From the NCBI GenBank assembly GCA_951799445.1, contig OX637296.1:18104001-18168000 (forward strand): a stretch of DNA of 64,000 nucleotides, in the 5' to 3' direction. The position numbers were made by a program, and so were the translations under genes. The notes beneath the pieces are model-generated. The model had not been told where the DNA came from. It saw only the letters and a list, made by a program, of their open reading frames with translations, and searched no databases. Shown here in pieces: positions 46,594-58,725 of the stretch. This DNA is from Pseudisothecium myosuroides (taxonomy: Eukaryota > Streptophyta > Bryopsida > Hypnales > Lembophyllaceae). Numbering within the stretch: the stretch's first letter is position 1; every line of letters begins with the position of its first letter.

Positions 46594-49500
46594 CTCATGC
46601 TCTCCAAAGGAACAACTCTCCCCTAACCATGGAAAGGCTCAGGATCAATAATACCCTCTGCCCCAGAATTAGGGGCTAACCCAGAAATGTCATCTTCAAC
46701 CTCCAAGTTGTGGCAATGAGCGATGCAGAGGCGTCTCAATTTCTTAAGCTTATGAAGATTTGGTAGCGTGCGAAGCTCACAGCACCCGTATAAGCCAAGC
46801 CAAACCAATTCTGACAATAGTTCCAGCCCTTCGACCTCCTCGATTGTGCTGGAACAACTCAGATCCAGGAAAGTCAAGAATCTCAGGCCACCCACATCGA
46901 GAGGAAATCCTGCTGGAATCCAGTCATACAATTCCTTCTCATCCACGATATCCAGGACTTTCAGAATCGTGAGGTTTGTTACTTGATGCAACAAACCTCT
47001 CCTCATTTCCGCTGTGAAATTGCTAACAGTGTCTCTTTCCCAATGGAAAGCCAACTCTGTTAATGCTTGGTTGTTCCTCAGGCCTTGAAAATCTGTAAAA
47101 TCACCGCAGGGAAGGCGCAATCTCTTGAGCTTTCTACAGAAACGTAGATCTGGCATGCAGCCAAGGTTGGGGCACTCGTAAAACCATAAGGTCTCAAGTC
47201 TCCGACAATGCCTGGCAAACGAAGCGTCCTCCAATTTGGGCAGGTATTCCAATTGCACCACGCGGAGTTCAGACAAGCATCCTCGTCTCTTTTCGTAACA
47301 AAACTGGTCATCTCTGAACAGCGAATTACATGAGCACTCAATTTTCAAAATTTCTTCGCACTCAATCACGATGAGAACACGCAGAGAGCGCAAGCCTTGG
47401 AGATCGAGGATTGGCAAATTCCGCACTGCTTCAATTTGAAGAAGTTTCGCACCTCTCCATTCCGGTATTCTATGAAGATCACGATCAAAAGAAACGCCAC
47501 ATAACGCTACTCTCACCAACCCTGATGAGTCCTCATTTGGCAAGTCGTAGAAATACTCGAGACCCTCTTCATCCTTTTCATCTTGGACTACTTCATCCCG
47601 TAATTCCAGACACAACATGCACCACTTCTTCTCTTCCCCGCCTCTCGTAATCACTTTGAGCGGAAGGTCCCAGCAATCCTCAGATATTGAGATCCCTCAC
47701 TGCTCTAGGAAAGAACCCTGCAAATTTTTCACCTGCACATTGAGCACCGCAAATCACATCATTCTGCGATCCTGTGCTGGTGGCGCAATCATAGACTCAA
47801 CAAAGAAATGAAACAGATACGGAATATTTTAAATATAAGAACTTAATCAACTACTAACCTTCTTCTCGGCATCCTGAAAAGGTATACCATGCAACATGGC
47901 AAGGAACTCGATCGCAAGCTTGAAATTGTCATGCTCCTCCCAATCCAATTCGGCATGGAAGTCCGCGTGCGTAAAACGCATGTCAGACGCAAAAATTCTC
48001 AAATCCATCAGTATGAGTTTAGAGACGTCGTCAAGATTATCGTATTCGTGTCCAAAAATGCTGTCTGCAAGATCGATATACTCTTTCCAGTCCGAAATGC
48101 CACCTTTGTACTTCAGGAAGGAAGCAAACATTGTCAATAACCTCGGAATAAACTCATCTTCAATACTGCACCTGGAAAGACATTGTTCCACAATTTCTTG
48201 CTCAATAGCTTCAAGGGCTGCAGGTGGCTTTTCACTCAGATTAGCACTGGAAAGGAACAATGTAAGGGCTTCGTCAGGATCCAAAATGGGAAAACGCTCA
48301 CAACACTCTGCATCTCCAAGTACTGTCTTCAGCAAATCAAACCGCCTGGATGTGACAAGCACGTGGCTGTCTGGGGGGAACTGCGCGCTCACATACCATT
48401 TCGCTTCTTCCCAAGAACTTTCCGAAACATTATCGACAACCAGAAATACAGGGTTGCTTTATGTGATGTAACCTGTTCTTGAGATAGGTCTGTCCCTGCA
48501 ACAGAACAATATTGAACGAAATTTTGAAGTCAAAACAAGCTTAGAGAGTGCTTTGATCAAAACTCCATTCACAGTGAGCCAAAAGTAAGTATGACCAGCT
48601 TTGAATACAGCAAACCAAGGTGCTTCATCGTCTAACCACAAAAAACTAAAATTTTCATAAATTTCATTATTCACTGGATCACTTTAAGGATGCAGCAAAG
48701 TATGTGAAGATCAAGACCAAGTTGATCGAAAGGCGCATGAAGATATCTATAAAAATATCACTTCAGGTACACATGATATTGTATATACCGTCTTCTTACT
48801 GTCATATCTTGTGTGATTAATCGTGGCTAGTAGTCAGAAGCTTCGAAACGGTTGAACAGACTCTTTGATCTGGAAATTCGACACCGCTGTGAATCCAATC
48901 TTGAACTGACTTGGGTTTTTGAATTTATTACCTCCTTTTCCGTCATGATCGTCGACATGCTCTTTGGCAAACCAACCAATTGCTTTATCACAGCCATTAA
49001 CCTGGCTAACCGTCTTTTAGACGCAGCTAGCCCGTCAGAAGCTTTTCCTTCGGCAGCTTTACCTTCATTGTCCAGTCTCACACGACAAAATCTTCCACGA
49101 TAATTCACTTGATAAAAATGGCACATGGCATCACAACATATGGTTGTTTTCCCCACACCAGACTTGCCATAAAGTCCCAAACATTTGTATGTCACATCTT
49201 TGCCCTTGTATTTTGTTTCTTTTGTTTTAAACATCTTATATATGACCTGCAATACACCACCACCCATTCACCAAGGAAATTTGAAGTACATGAATTATCC
49301 GATTTCCACTATTTCTACAGAACTGTTGTGTACTGTATGCTCTCTAACACGTTCAACACAAGGAGCAGAACTCAAGTATTCGGCTTCTTGACTGGCAGAT
49401 GCAAATGAGCTACATCTTTAGGAGAACGAGACACACATTAAGACCTAGTAGCAACAATTCATCCAAAAGTTTTAGTGCAATAATAACAGTACTAAGAGTA

Positions 49501-50308
49501 AAACAGAGGAGCAAACTATGCTCCAAACATTTTGTAGATTATATTAAGGAATGAACGCCATCGTCTCACTAGAACAATCATAAATATAGAGCTTCGGAAA
49601 GGAATCGAGAAACCACAGTGACAAGTTCATTCTTACGCATCTACCTTGTGATTTATAGAAGCGACAACCTTGGGAGCATAGCATGAAGATTCGATACATA
49701 CCTCACACAACCGCTCGCAAGCCTGTATACCAGAAGTATCAATCGGCAACGCAGGAGGCACGAGCTTCAATATTTGCTTCGTCACTTCTCTTCTGTACTT
49801 GGTTTCGTTACTTCCATACTCATTCCGCAGGCCATTGATCACACCCAGCTTTCGAATGACCTCCTCATATTTCTGCTTATCAAATGACGGCATTCGGTCG
49901 AGATGGTTTTTGACCAGCTTGTCCCAGAGCACATCCAGGTGAGGTGGTTTGAGTTCATCTGGACCAATCTTGTAGAAGACAGGAACAAGTCTTAAACTGC
50001 TGTTGTAGTTGGCATTCGCCTTACCGTCAATATTCTGTTCCTGGGCTTTCGCAAATTCCATGAGCTCTTTCATAGGCCACTTGGACGTCAAAAAGTCTTC
50101 GGACAAAACGATCACAGCCGCTAGACATGTCCGGGCGGCTTCAAGAATCAGTTCTGGAAATTTCTCTGCGATCGGTACGCTATTACGCCTCCGATCAAAG
50201 AAGGGAAAGTAGTTCTCTTCTTTCAGGTCTGCGGACAGCTGATGTACGAAGGCCTTGTCTTTTCCGCTGTGAGAGAGAAATATTGTGTGCTTGGGTAGGA
50301 GCTCCGAC
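46594..50308 (-). pseudogene. TIR-NB-LRR (TNL) immune receptor gene with frame breaks
   Basis: Four exons splice in phase: 50308-49702 (TIR), 49246-48932 (P-loop), 48495-47859 (rest of NB-ARC), 47732-46594 (LRR). TIR starts HTIFLSHSGKDKAF and holds SKWPMKEL, whose Glu matches the NADase catalytic residue of plant TIRs. The NB part has GLYGKSGVGKTT (P-loop), VFLVVDN (kinase 2) and HVLVTSRR (RNBS-B). LRR units follow (LRSLRVLIVIECEEI, LKKLRRLCIAHC). Such receptors sense pathogens in the cytosol and trigger cell death by TIR enzymatic activity. Breaks: one extra base in GGG at 48451-48453 shifts the frame just before kinase 2, TGA at 47699-47697 is in frame, and a TAG at 46625-46623 may be the true stop. 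It is therefore probably a pseudogene. Assembly error is an alternative for the single extra G. Confidence 0.75.
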
Positions 50309-53300
50309 CTGCAGACATGCACAAAGAACAATCTTAATATTTAATTAAATGCAACAATCTAACATCATGGTTTGAATATCCAGAACCTAAACACTAAACC
50401 TGAAACCAAAAACCCTAGTATTGTTGGATTGCATTAACTCATCTAGCTTCACAGTTTGTGCCACTCGGCGATATGAATGTCCATAAGACGTGCTTCGACA
50501 GAGCGATTCAAGCAATATCAACAAGAATTAACAGATTTTCACCGCAAGACAACTTCAAGTGAAGACATGTCAACAAGTGTTTAAAGGTCATGTGCGTATT
50601 CTACACTCCAGTAGACAAAATCATATAGAAATTCCAAGTTAAAAAAAATCTGTAGGTTAGGCTCTAGAAACAACTGAGTGCTCCATGACATGCATGCCAA
50701 TCACTTCAATGTTCTATCACAGAATTATACTCTTACTTCTTTGAAACTAAATACACAATGGCTCATCAAACAGTCAAGACAGCCATAGTGTTAGATAGGT
50801 TCAATACAATTAATATCAATCGTGGTAGATTTCCACAACTTTGGCACTTTTAGGGCTAGAAGCCTGAAACACTAATCTATACCAATAATAGTCTTAGTCA
50901 TTAGACCAAATCTGGACTTTCTAGAGGGCTCGGACATGACATTCAGCTCTGCAAATATAAGAAATTAAAAAAAAAAAAAAACTAAATTAAATTTTTTTAA
51001 ATTAATTTTAGTTTTAGAAAAAATAAAAAAACTTAAAGAAAGATTGAATTCTAAAAAAAATCACAATCTAACATGGTACATGAGGCAATCACGTGATTCA
51101 TAATTTTTAATTTTTTTTAATCTTCACTTTTTCCTGTATTTGCACATCTGAGTACCTGACCAAAGAAACAACCCTGTAGATTGTAGAGATTTTATTTAAG
51201 TTTTTGTTGAGCTTGTGCAGACAAATGTCACAATTTTGCCAATGAAAGAATTGACAATTACAATTTCATTATTCTCTTTATCCAACGAAACAAGTAATTT
51301 GCATCTCTCATTGAATCTCCATCCTTGATCAACTGAATTTTATTAAATTTGAACAAGAATATCTCCAATTCGATCAGGCTTTCACTTTCTCAAGCCACTG
51401 GTTTAGGACAACAAAAATCACTCATTATGTTGGTATCTTATTGACTTCAGTAGCACTGTATCATTTTTCCTTTAAATCTGAACATCGAGCATATGTTTAA
51501 ACTGCGACGTAGATTATATTTGGAAACAGTGAAGCCATTTCAGGAAATTTCACAATCTTTTATAATAAAATAATCAGTGCTCATGATAGTATTCAGTTTA
51601 GAACAAGGGTTTCTTCAGACATGCAGTTGCAGTTCAATTCAAGGAAACAATCATCAAATGTACTGCCCGAAATAAAATTGCACTTATGATTTGAAAGCTA
51701 AGTATGTCAAGCATTGACGAATTAACGAGCGAGATATTTGACATGGAAAAAATACACCAGACATACCCTTGCTGGTCCGATGATGCCAGTCCTTCATCCC
51801 CTGCATCATCGCCCAGTGGATTTACGATCTCCCCTGCATCATCCTGTCTTTCGTCGACAGCGTCCAAGTCATCCTCAGCACCACTCCCGTCGTCCTCGAC
51901 ATCGCCTGCAGAAGATCGCTCACATGAAACGAACGCTTTTACATAAGACTAATTTTCGTCTTGTCCTGGCCATGGCCTCCATCAGCACAATGCGTGCACG
52001 TACATTTTTTCTTTGGAAAGAGACAAACAGAGTGATAATGGACAATTCAAGCGTATTATGCAGCATAATGATTAATACTCCTAATACAATATTATAATGC
52101 TAAAATTACTGGACGGCTTGACGGAGCTCCGGGTCACGACGATGGTGACAGAAATGGGCGGGAGCGGGAAGAACTTCAACTCAAGCGAGGCAGGAACTTC
52201 AAGAAGCTGACGCAAAAAGTTTAAATTCAATTGCTTCAGGCTCCGACACTAAATAGGAAAAGTGCGAACGCAGTGGCACAGCTCAATCTTCGATTGCGGC
52301 AAAACGGAAAAAATCTAGGCGCCAAAAATAATAGTGACATTCATCATCAGAAAAGCTAAATACGAGGACCGGCATACTGTAGATTCGCGCCGTGAATTGT
52401 GCCAAAATCGAGAAAATCTGCCAATTGAACGAAATTGCACGCATTTACTCTCTGACGTAACACTTGGATTTGCAATCGTAATGGAACACTGAACAATTTA
52501 ATTAATAAACTAAGTCAAAAAAATCACAGTGTACGAATTTCTCTCCGTAACAGACTTCCTCGATCATGCTACGACGACGTCTTGAGACAACAAGAACCAA
52601 TTCCAAATCGAGTCAGAATGATAAGTGGAACGCAAACTGCTTGAGCCGGCCTGTTCAGAGGTCGATCGACTATCGTCAATTTTGTTAGAAATCAATGGTG
52701 ATTCCGGCGCAAAACATTGGGATAGAAGTCAACACAAAGCCCTCTAAAACTAGGACAGGTATGCAATTATTCCGAAATTTCGTTTTCTTGGTGCAATTCT
52801 GATGTCAAAAATTGTGACATACATCTTCACAGAGATCTAAATTCAGGCTTTCTAGGTCTAAAACTAGGACAGGTCACAGGTATGGATTTATGTTTCACGC
52901 CGCGGGTAGTATCATGAATCTAAAGTGCCAAAGAAGAAAGTTAACAAAAACAGAAATCTCTAAAATCCAGGTGAAGTCTCGATCAGTCTAGCTAGGATAT
53001 ATATGTATATTTCCAACACAAATGTACAAACAATGATCGATCCAATTCATCAAGCTGAGGCGTGCGCATGTATACGAACGTACCTGGATACGGCATCGCA
53101 TCGAAGTACAAGCTCGGGCCACTCGAAGTTGTGTGTCAATTGTATTGATCTGCCGATCAGCACTCGAATATATATTGACGCCGCGCCTATCACTTAATTG
53201 CATGCGCACACTAATGAAGTCTATCTTTGTACTGGTAACATATACCGACGGAGTATAACGCATACTCATATATATGGCAGGTCCTGATAACTTATCTATA

Positions 53301-53510
53301 TATACGAAGCTATTGAACTCTAACTGATTTTGAAGCCTTGCTTGCAATTGGAGGCTTGCTTTGCATTGCTTCAAGTAATTGCATAGTCCGTCCGTCCGAA
53401 CTGAAAACATTGATCGAAGTAGTGAAGCAAAACCCTCAGGAGTGCCGATGACTGCAGAGGAGGACTGAAATGCATGATATGATCGAAGGACAGCCTCCCC
53501 GGCCAATATA
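50250..53510. repeat. direct segmental duplication, copy 1
   Basis: It matches 58726-62077 over most of its length. The match is near-identical over the TNL intron (about 50540-51960) and then patchier, with insertions and deletions. It contains the start of the TIR exon, the intron, and the acidic exon. Confidence 0.85.
51767..51905 (-). CDS. acidic exon spliced to the TIR exon (candidate N-terminal part of the TNL)
   Basis: The acceptor CTTCTGCAG precedes 51905, and the donor CAAGG|GTATGT at 51767 joins in phase to the TIR exon (QGSELLPKHT). The 46 residues are rich in Asp/Glu (GDVEDDGSGAEDD). An almost identical copy lies at about 60240-60395, where the TIR exon is missing. The true start upstream is unresolved. 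Confidence 0.5.
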
Positions 53511-53584
53511 TAACTGTGCGTGGTTTGTGCCCAGGCAAGCGAATGAGACCTTGACGAGCTAGGTAGCGAAATTAATGAACTCAA
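53230..53584 (-). other. possible first exon of the TNL
   Basis: An ATG at 53584 opens a frame of about 118 plausible codons (SSLISLPSSSRSHSLAW ...). A donor-like TCG|GTATAT occurs near 53250. Its end does not match the phase of the acidic exon, so another exon would be needed. Support is weak. Confidence 0.25.
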
Positions 53585-54747
53585 GCTAAGTTAGCGGCGC
53601 GCACGATTTTTCGCCCAATTTAAAAACCCGGGAACTATTCGCCGTGCGTGCTTCTGTCGGAACTGCTCACTGTAGTTACCATATAGAGTAAGCCGGCCGT
53701 TTCCCGCACACATCCAAATTCTCGATCACCCCCCCCCCCCTTCCAATGACCAAACACTAACCGGATTCTCAGATGCTTCTGGAAGGCCTTTGAAGTTTGA
53801 ATTCAACTGATGCACGTGCCATCGGAAGTCCAGGATACCAGTGGCCTTTGAATTCAACTGAAGCACATGATTGGAAGTCATTGGATCTTTGGTTAGAAGT
53901 GTTTCTGTAACTTCATTTCACAATTGTGACAGGTTTTTTTTATTTTTTTATTTTATTTTTTTAAACAAATGGAAAGTACTATTGCATTAATAGAAACCAG
54001 AAGACAACAGCCAAGTCGAAGCTTGCAAATGAAGAGAGAACAGCGAGCAAAACGGAAAACCAAAAAATGCAAAGAAAGCAACAGAAATCAAGAGAACTAA
54101 GTGAAAGAACAAATGGTAGGACTCTTGCTACTCCATACTATCAAAAAGCTAACAGAGGAGATTGGAGCCAGATACTATCAAACTTAGACCAAATGATGCT
54201 TTATCTTTGGGGACGTTGCCGGGCACTAATTTGGGCTTTTAGATGCACTGCCCTGTCAGAGTCAAGGGAGGCATTCCACAAGTTATCATGTAGGAGAGGT
54301 GGGGGCCAACTGAAGTGCTCATGGAGAAGACGTGATCCAAATGAGCCACCTTGTGAGCCACAAGGAGGAGCCTTTGAGTAAGGTCCAAATGGTACAGAAG
54401 CTAGTGAATCGATGTGGAATAGTGGAACCAAAGATACATATAACAAAAAATTAAAAACCTCACAAAAGTCAAGGATGCAACTAGAATATAGGACCCCAGA
54501 CTTTACGATACGGTATATGGTGTATTGTGTATATGGTAGCATATTTGACTCCTAGAATATTGACTAGAATAATGACTATGTATAAAAATATTTTAAGACA
54601 TACATCATTGGGTTGGTAACTCAGTAATCAACATGGCTATCATTTTAACATCTCATTCATATCATGCTCAAATATGACACCGTACAAGTAGAATATGCAA
54701 TCGTTTTGAAGCTTCTAATATTTGCAGTGATGTAGGAGGTGCTCCCA
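53585..54747. other. intergenic with low-complexity runs
   Basis: There is a C10 run near 53730 and a T/A-rich run near 53935-53965. Open frames at 54067-54542 on both strands have no recognisable product. No gene is supported. Confidence 0.45.
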
Positions 54748-55666
54748 TTAACCCGTAAAGGACCAAAGTCCCCTCGGGGGACACTTGGGATTTTGGGCAG
54801 GCTCCTGCGACCTGAAATTTTGACCTGATTTTTTGAAACTTTTTCTAAAGATATGGAATCACATTAGCTTTCTAAAAATATAATTTTTTTTTCAATCGGT
54901 GCCCGGGAGCAAACGTTATGCCATCCTAAAGCAAAAAAGCAATTCGGCAGGCAGAAAAAAAAAATAGAAAAAAAAAATTAAACTTTTTTTTTCTCAAAGA
55001 TCATGTTTATGTCTACATTTGAAGCTTTGATTCATTCTATTTGGACTCAGAATGAGAAAGTTATGGACAATCTTGTTTTTTGGGTAATTTAAGCATCTTA
55101 AAAAAAAAACACTTATAGAATTCATTTTTGAATACAATTTTCAATTTTTTTTCAATTTTTTTTTTTTGACGAGGTCAAGTTTATTTGCAAGAACAATCCC
55201 GCCGCTGGGATTATGTTGTTTTAATTCCACCTAAGAGCTATTAACAATTTAGTGTTTTGTTCAATTTTGGACCTACTTCTCTTTAACAATTTTTTTATAT
55301 GTGAAAATCAAGGTTTGACATTCTGAAATATTTTCCCCGATTTTCAACTCAAATGTTCAACATAAAAAATTACAACTTTAAGTCGTGTAGTGCAAAAAAA
55401 ATCCACAAATGGCCGTCAAAGTCATCTGAAATTGCAGGAAACAGTTCAAAAAAACTTTTTTTCCCAACTTTGAATGCTAATAGCTTCCAATCAGAACGGT
55501 CAAATTCCTTGAAATTTTTACCACATGATCTGAGACAAGTGAAGTATAAGATCCTACGGTTAGATTCTAAAAAAAAGTTTTTTTTGGTTTAGGGAGTGAT
55601 CGCAGCAGAAATGGCAGTTTTCAGTGATTTTGGAGCCAGAAAATGCCTTGATCCTTTAAGGGTTAA
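54748..55666 (+). mobile_element. piggyBac-like MITE, copy 8
   Basis: TTAA plus CCCGTAAAGGACCA lies on the left, and TGATCCTTTAAGGG plus TTAA on the right. It is the mirror of the copy at 593-1505, including the CCCCTCGGGGG block. Confidence 0.7.
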
Positions 55667-58600
55667 TGAACCCATTGGAAGTGCCATTTATTGAAAATGT
55701 CTCCATTCTTCCTAGAAAAAGCAATCACATCCTTTGATTTTGGTAATGTCATCCACTAAGAAAAAGGATAATTATTGTCAAATCATTACTTCAAAAATTC
55801 TTCATATCTATTTTTTTTAGCGAGTTTTATTTCAAAATAGAAACTCTATTTTGTCTTGCAAGACTTTCTCTTATAGATATGGAAAATTAAAATTGATCAT
55901 TTTCATTTATTAAGAGCTTTAAAAATGATTTATAATTTAGCATTTTTTTTAATAAGAAAGGACTCTTTGTCATTTTTTGAGGATGCTGTGTGGTGTTTTT
56001 GAGGGAATAGTAGAGGGATAGTATAGGGACCATGCAAGATAAAGAGAGCTAATTTGGCTACTATGATTTACACATAAACATTTTTTAGATGATTAATTTA
56101 TTCAAGCATGCCTCAAGTATCCATTTATACTGTGATTTAGAGATTGGAAGTTCCAAGTGATATGTGATAATGACATGCCTCAACATATTTGTATTATCAT
56201 AGCCGTATTTGTATAGCCAAATCAATATTTGCATCTGTGTCAATATATTAATGTATCTACATATCCATATCTATGTATCCGTGTATTTATATCCATGCAT
56301 CAATATATATAGGACATGATTGACATGGTTGTCACTCGGGGGGGGGGGGCACTGGCAAAAAATTTAGAAACTACGTGCGATATAATATAGGGTCTAATAT
56401 ATTCATTCAAAGTAAAATTTGTAAAATAATTACATATATTATAGGATGCTTTAAAAGTGTAAAACATGATTATATATAATATAGGGTTGGGTATAATACC
56501 ATAGAATTATGTGAACAGTACATGTAAAACAACATATACAAAAAAGAAAATTGAAAAAAGGAAAGGGGTGCATAGGATATGAAATTATGTGGGAATGACA
56601 GAATCTGTTTTTTTGTTGTAGACAGTACTTCCTACAACAATTTGCACTTCATTATGGGGTACATATCCTATGCATAATTGCATAGTATCCAAAGTTCAGT
56701 ATCCAATGTAGTATGTGTTAGAAGCCCTGCATATTTCTCTATCTATGGGTTTTATGGGATGTCCCTATAGAATTGTACATTTCTTGTACAGTTTCACATA
56801 CATAAACTCTAATGAAAGAAATGGAGTATATGAAAAGAATCAAGGAGCAAGGAAAAAATGGATTTAAAAAACATGGGCTATACAAACAAATGGGGTGTGA
56901 GGAAACAAATGGAGTGTGAGGAAAAAAATGGGGTGTGAGAAAAAAAATGGGGTGTGGGAAAAAAATGGGGTGTAAATAATATAGGGTACCTTAAAATGCA
57001 CCCCAAACAAAATTATAATTACCAATAGGGTGCCCTAAAACACCAACATTTACCTTTATTTCCAAAAATACCATGCCTTACGTCTTTTTTACAAGGTAAA
57101 TAGCCCCCCATTAAATAGGGTGTTATCACAGGTGTACACAAATTTCATAAGGGAGTGCCCCCCTCAGGGTTGTCATTTTTAATTTTAACATTTTGATCGA
57201 CCCCTAACTTGTCTTTTTGAAATGTTGTGTCTTGTGAATTTAAGAAGATAGTGAATTGAAAGTCCATTTGTTGAAGATCCTACATTTAAGTTTACAAGAC
57301 AAATTAATTAATGGATATACAACTTGTATATTACAACTTGATAGAATATCTTTGAAGGATGCCTACAAAAAATAGCTACTATAGTCAAATTAGGTTGCTC
57401 CATACTAATTTCTTGACATTTGAAATTATATAAATGTTTATCAATATTGCACAAGAATGCACTACTTTTGAACTAGGTATTGTTGTATTTGAGACTCATG
57501 AACCTCCATGTGTACAATTTAAGGAAATATATGTAGAAGTATTTGTTGACTTTGATGGCTTGTAAAGTAACTTTTGGGGGGTAAGGCAACCTAATTTCAC
57601 TATTTTGTATATATATCAACATAGGAATGACATCAACAAGTATCATGTGCCACTTATCCTTCCATCTACAATGTATATTTTTTCACATGAGTATTTTAAG
57701 TCTTGTGGTTTTGCAATTTTGCCTACCTTTTGCGCATCCTTTCATCTAAAGATGCATTAGAGGACCGGTTGTTCTAATTGTCTTTTTCATGAAGATGCAT
57801 TACTAAGTTGCTAACCTTTTGAAGTTCATCACATAAGTTGATCAAAGCTCTTGAGCCAAGGGCTCTTATTTCAACAAACTAGTTCTTAGAATTCATTCCA
57901 AATACCAAAGTCTATATAAAATTAAAGAAATTGAAATTTCAACATGTCCAAATTTTAAAATATTCAATTGAGAGTGGTTGTAAGAGAAGCAGAGGTCCTA
58001 TTCTATAATTCTCTATTCTTTGGGTTTTCTATCTAAAATAAATTATTTTAAATAGGCCATTTTTTTCTAAATTAGTGACATATGCTTTTGGATGTCAACT
58101 ATTAAAAGTGTGCCCCTAGAATATATGGGAAGTGTATGAACAATGCATGATGGAGTGCGTAAGATTGAAATACAGTACTCAAGGAGTGAGTGTTCCTTTT
58201 TGGACTTTGAAAGTTGCTATGTCAATATTACTAACATGGATTATATGACACGTGGATTACGATGACGTGGATTATATGCCATGTAGACTACAATAACACA
58301 AAATGTACAAAATAGTGAAATTGGATTGCCTTCATAATTAGGTTGCTTTACCTCAAGAAAGTTACTTTACTAGCTATCAAAGTCAACAAATACTTCTACA
58401 GATACTTCCATTTGTACACATGGAAGTTCATGAGTCCCAATTACAACAATATCTATTTCAAAAGTAGTACATTATTGTACTATAGAGTAACCGTTACAAA
58501 TATTTATTTAGTGTCAAATGTCTAGATATTAGTATGGGGCAACCTAATTTCACTATTTTGTCTACAATATGTCACGTGGATTGCAGTGACATGGGTGGAG

Positions 58601-58725
58601 TACATGGGCTATTTAATTAGAGGGGAAGGAATGCGTGGGCTATTTAGCTAAAGGAAGAGTGCGAAGGAATTTATCTTGATGAAGATTATGATTTAGGGCT
58701 TGTAATTTTGCAAAAGTGCATTGTC
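55667..58725. other. AT-rich intergenic, no gene seen
   Basis: It contains a G11 run near 56338, a short tandem of 'AATGGGGTGTGAGGAAA' units at about 56889-56975, and low-complexity ATAT/CATAT words near 56200-56320. No coding is supported. Confidence 0.5.

Noticed and set aside
54067..54542. Open frames on both strands near 54.1-54.5 kb
   Set aside because: No recognisable motif and no splice or composition support.
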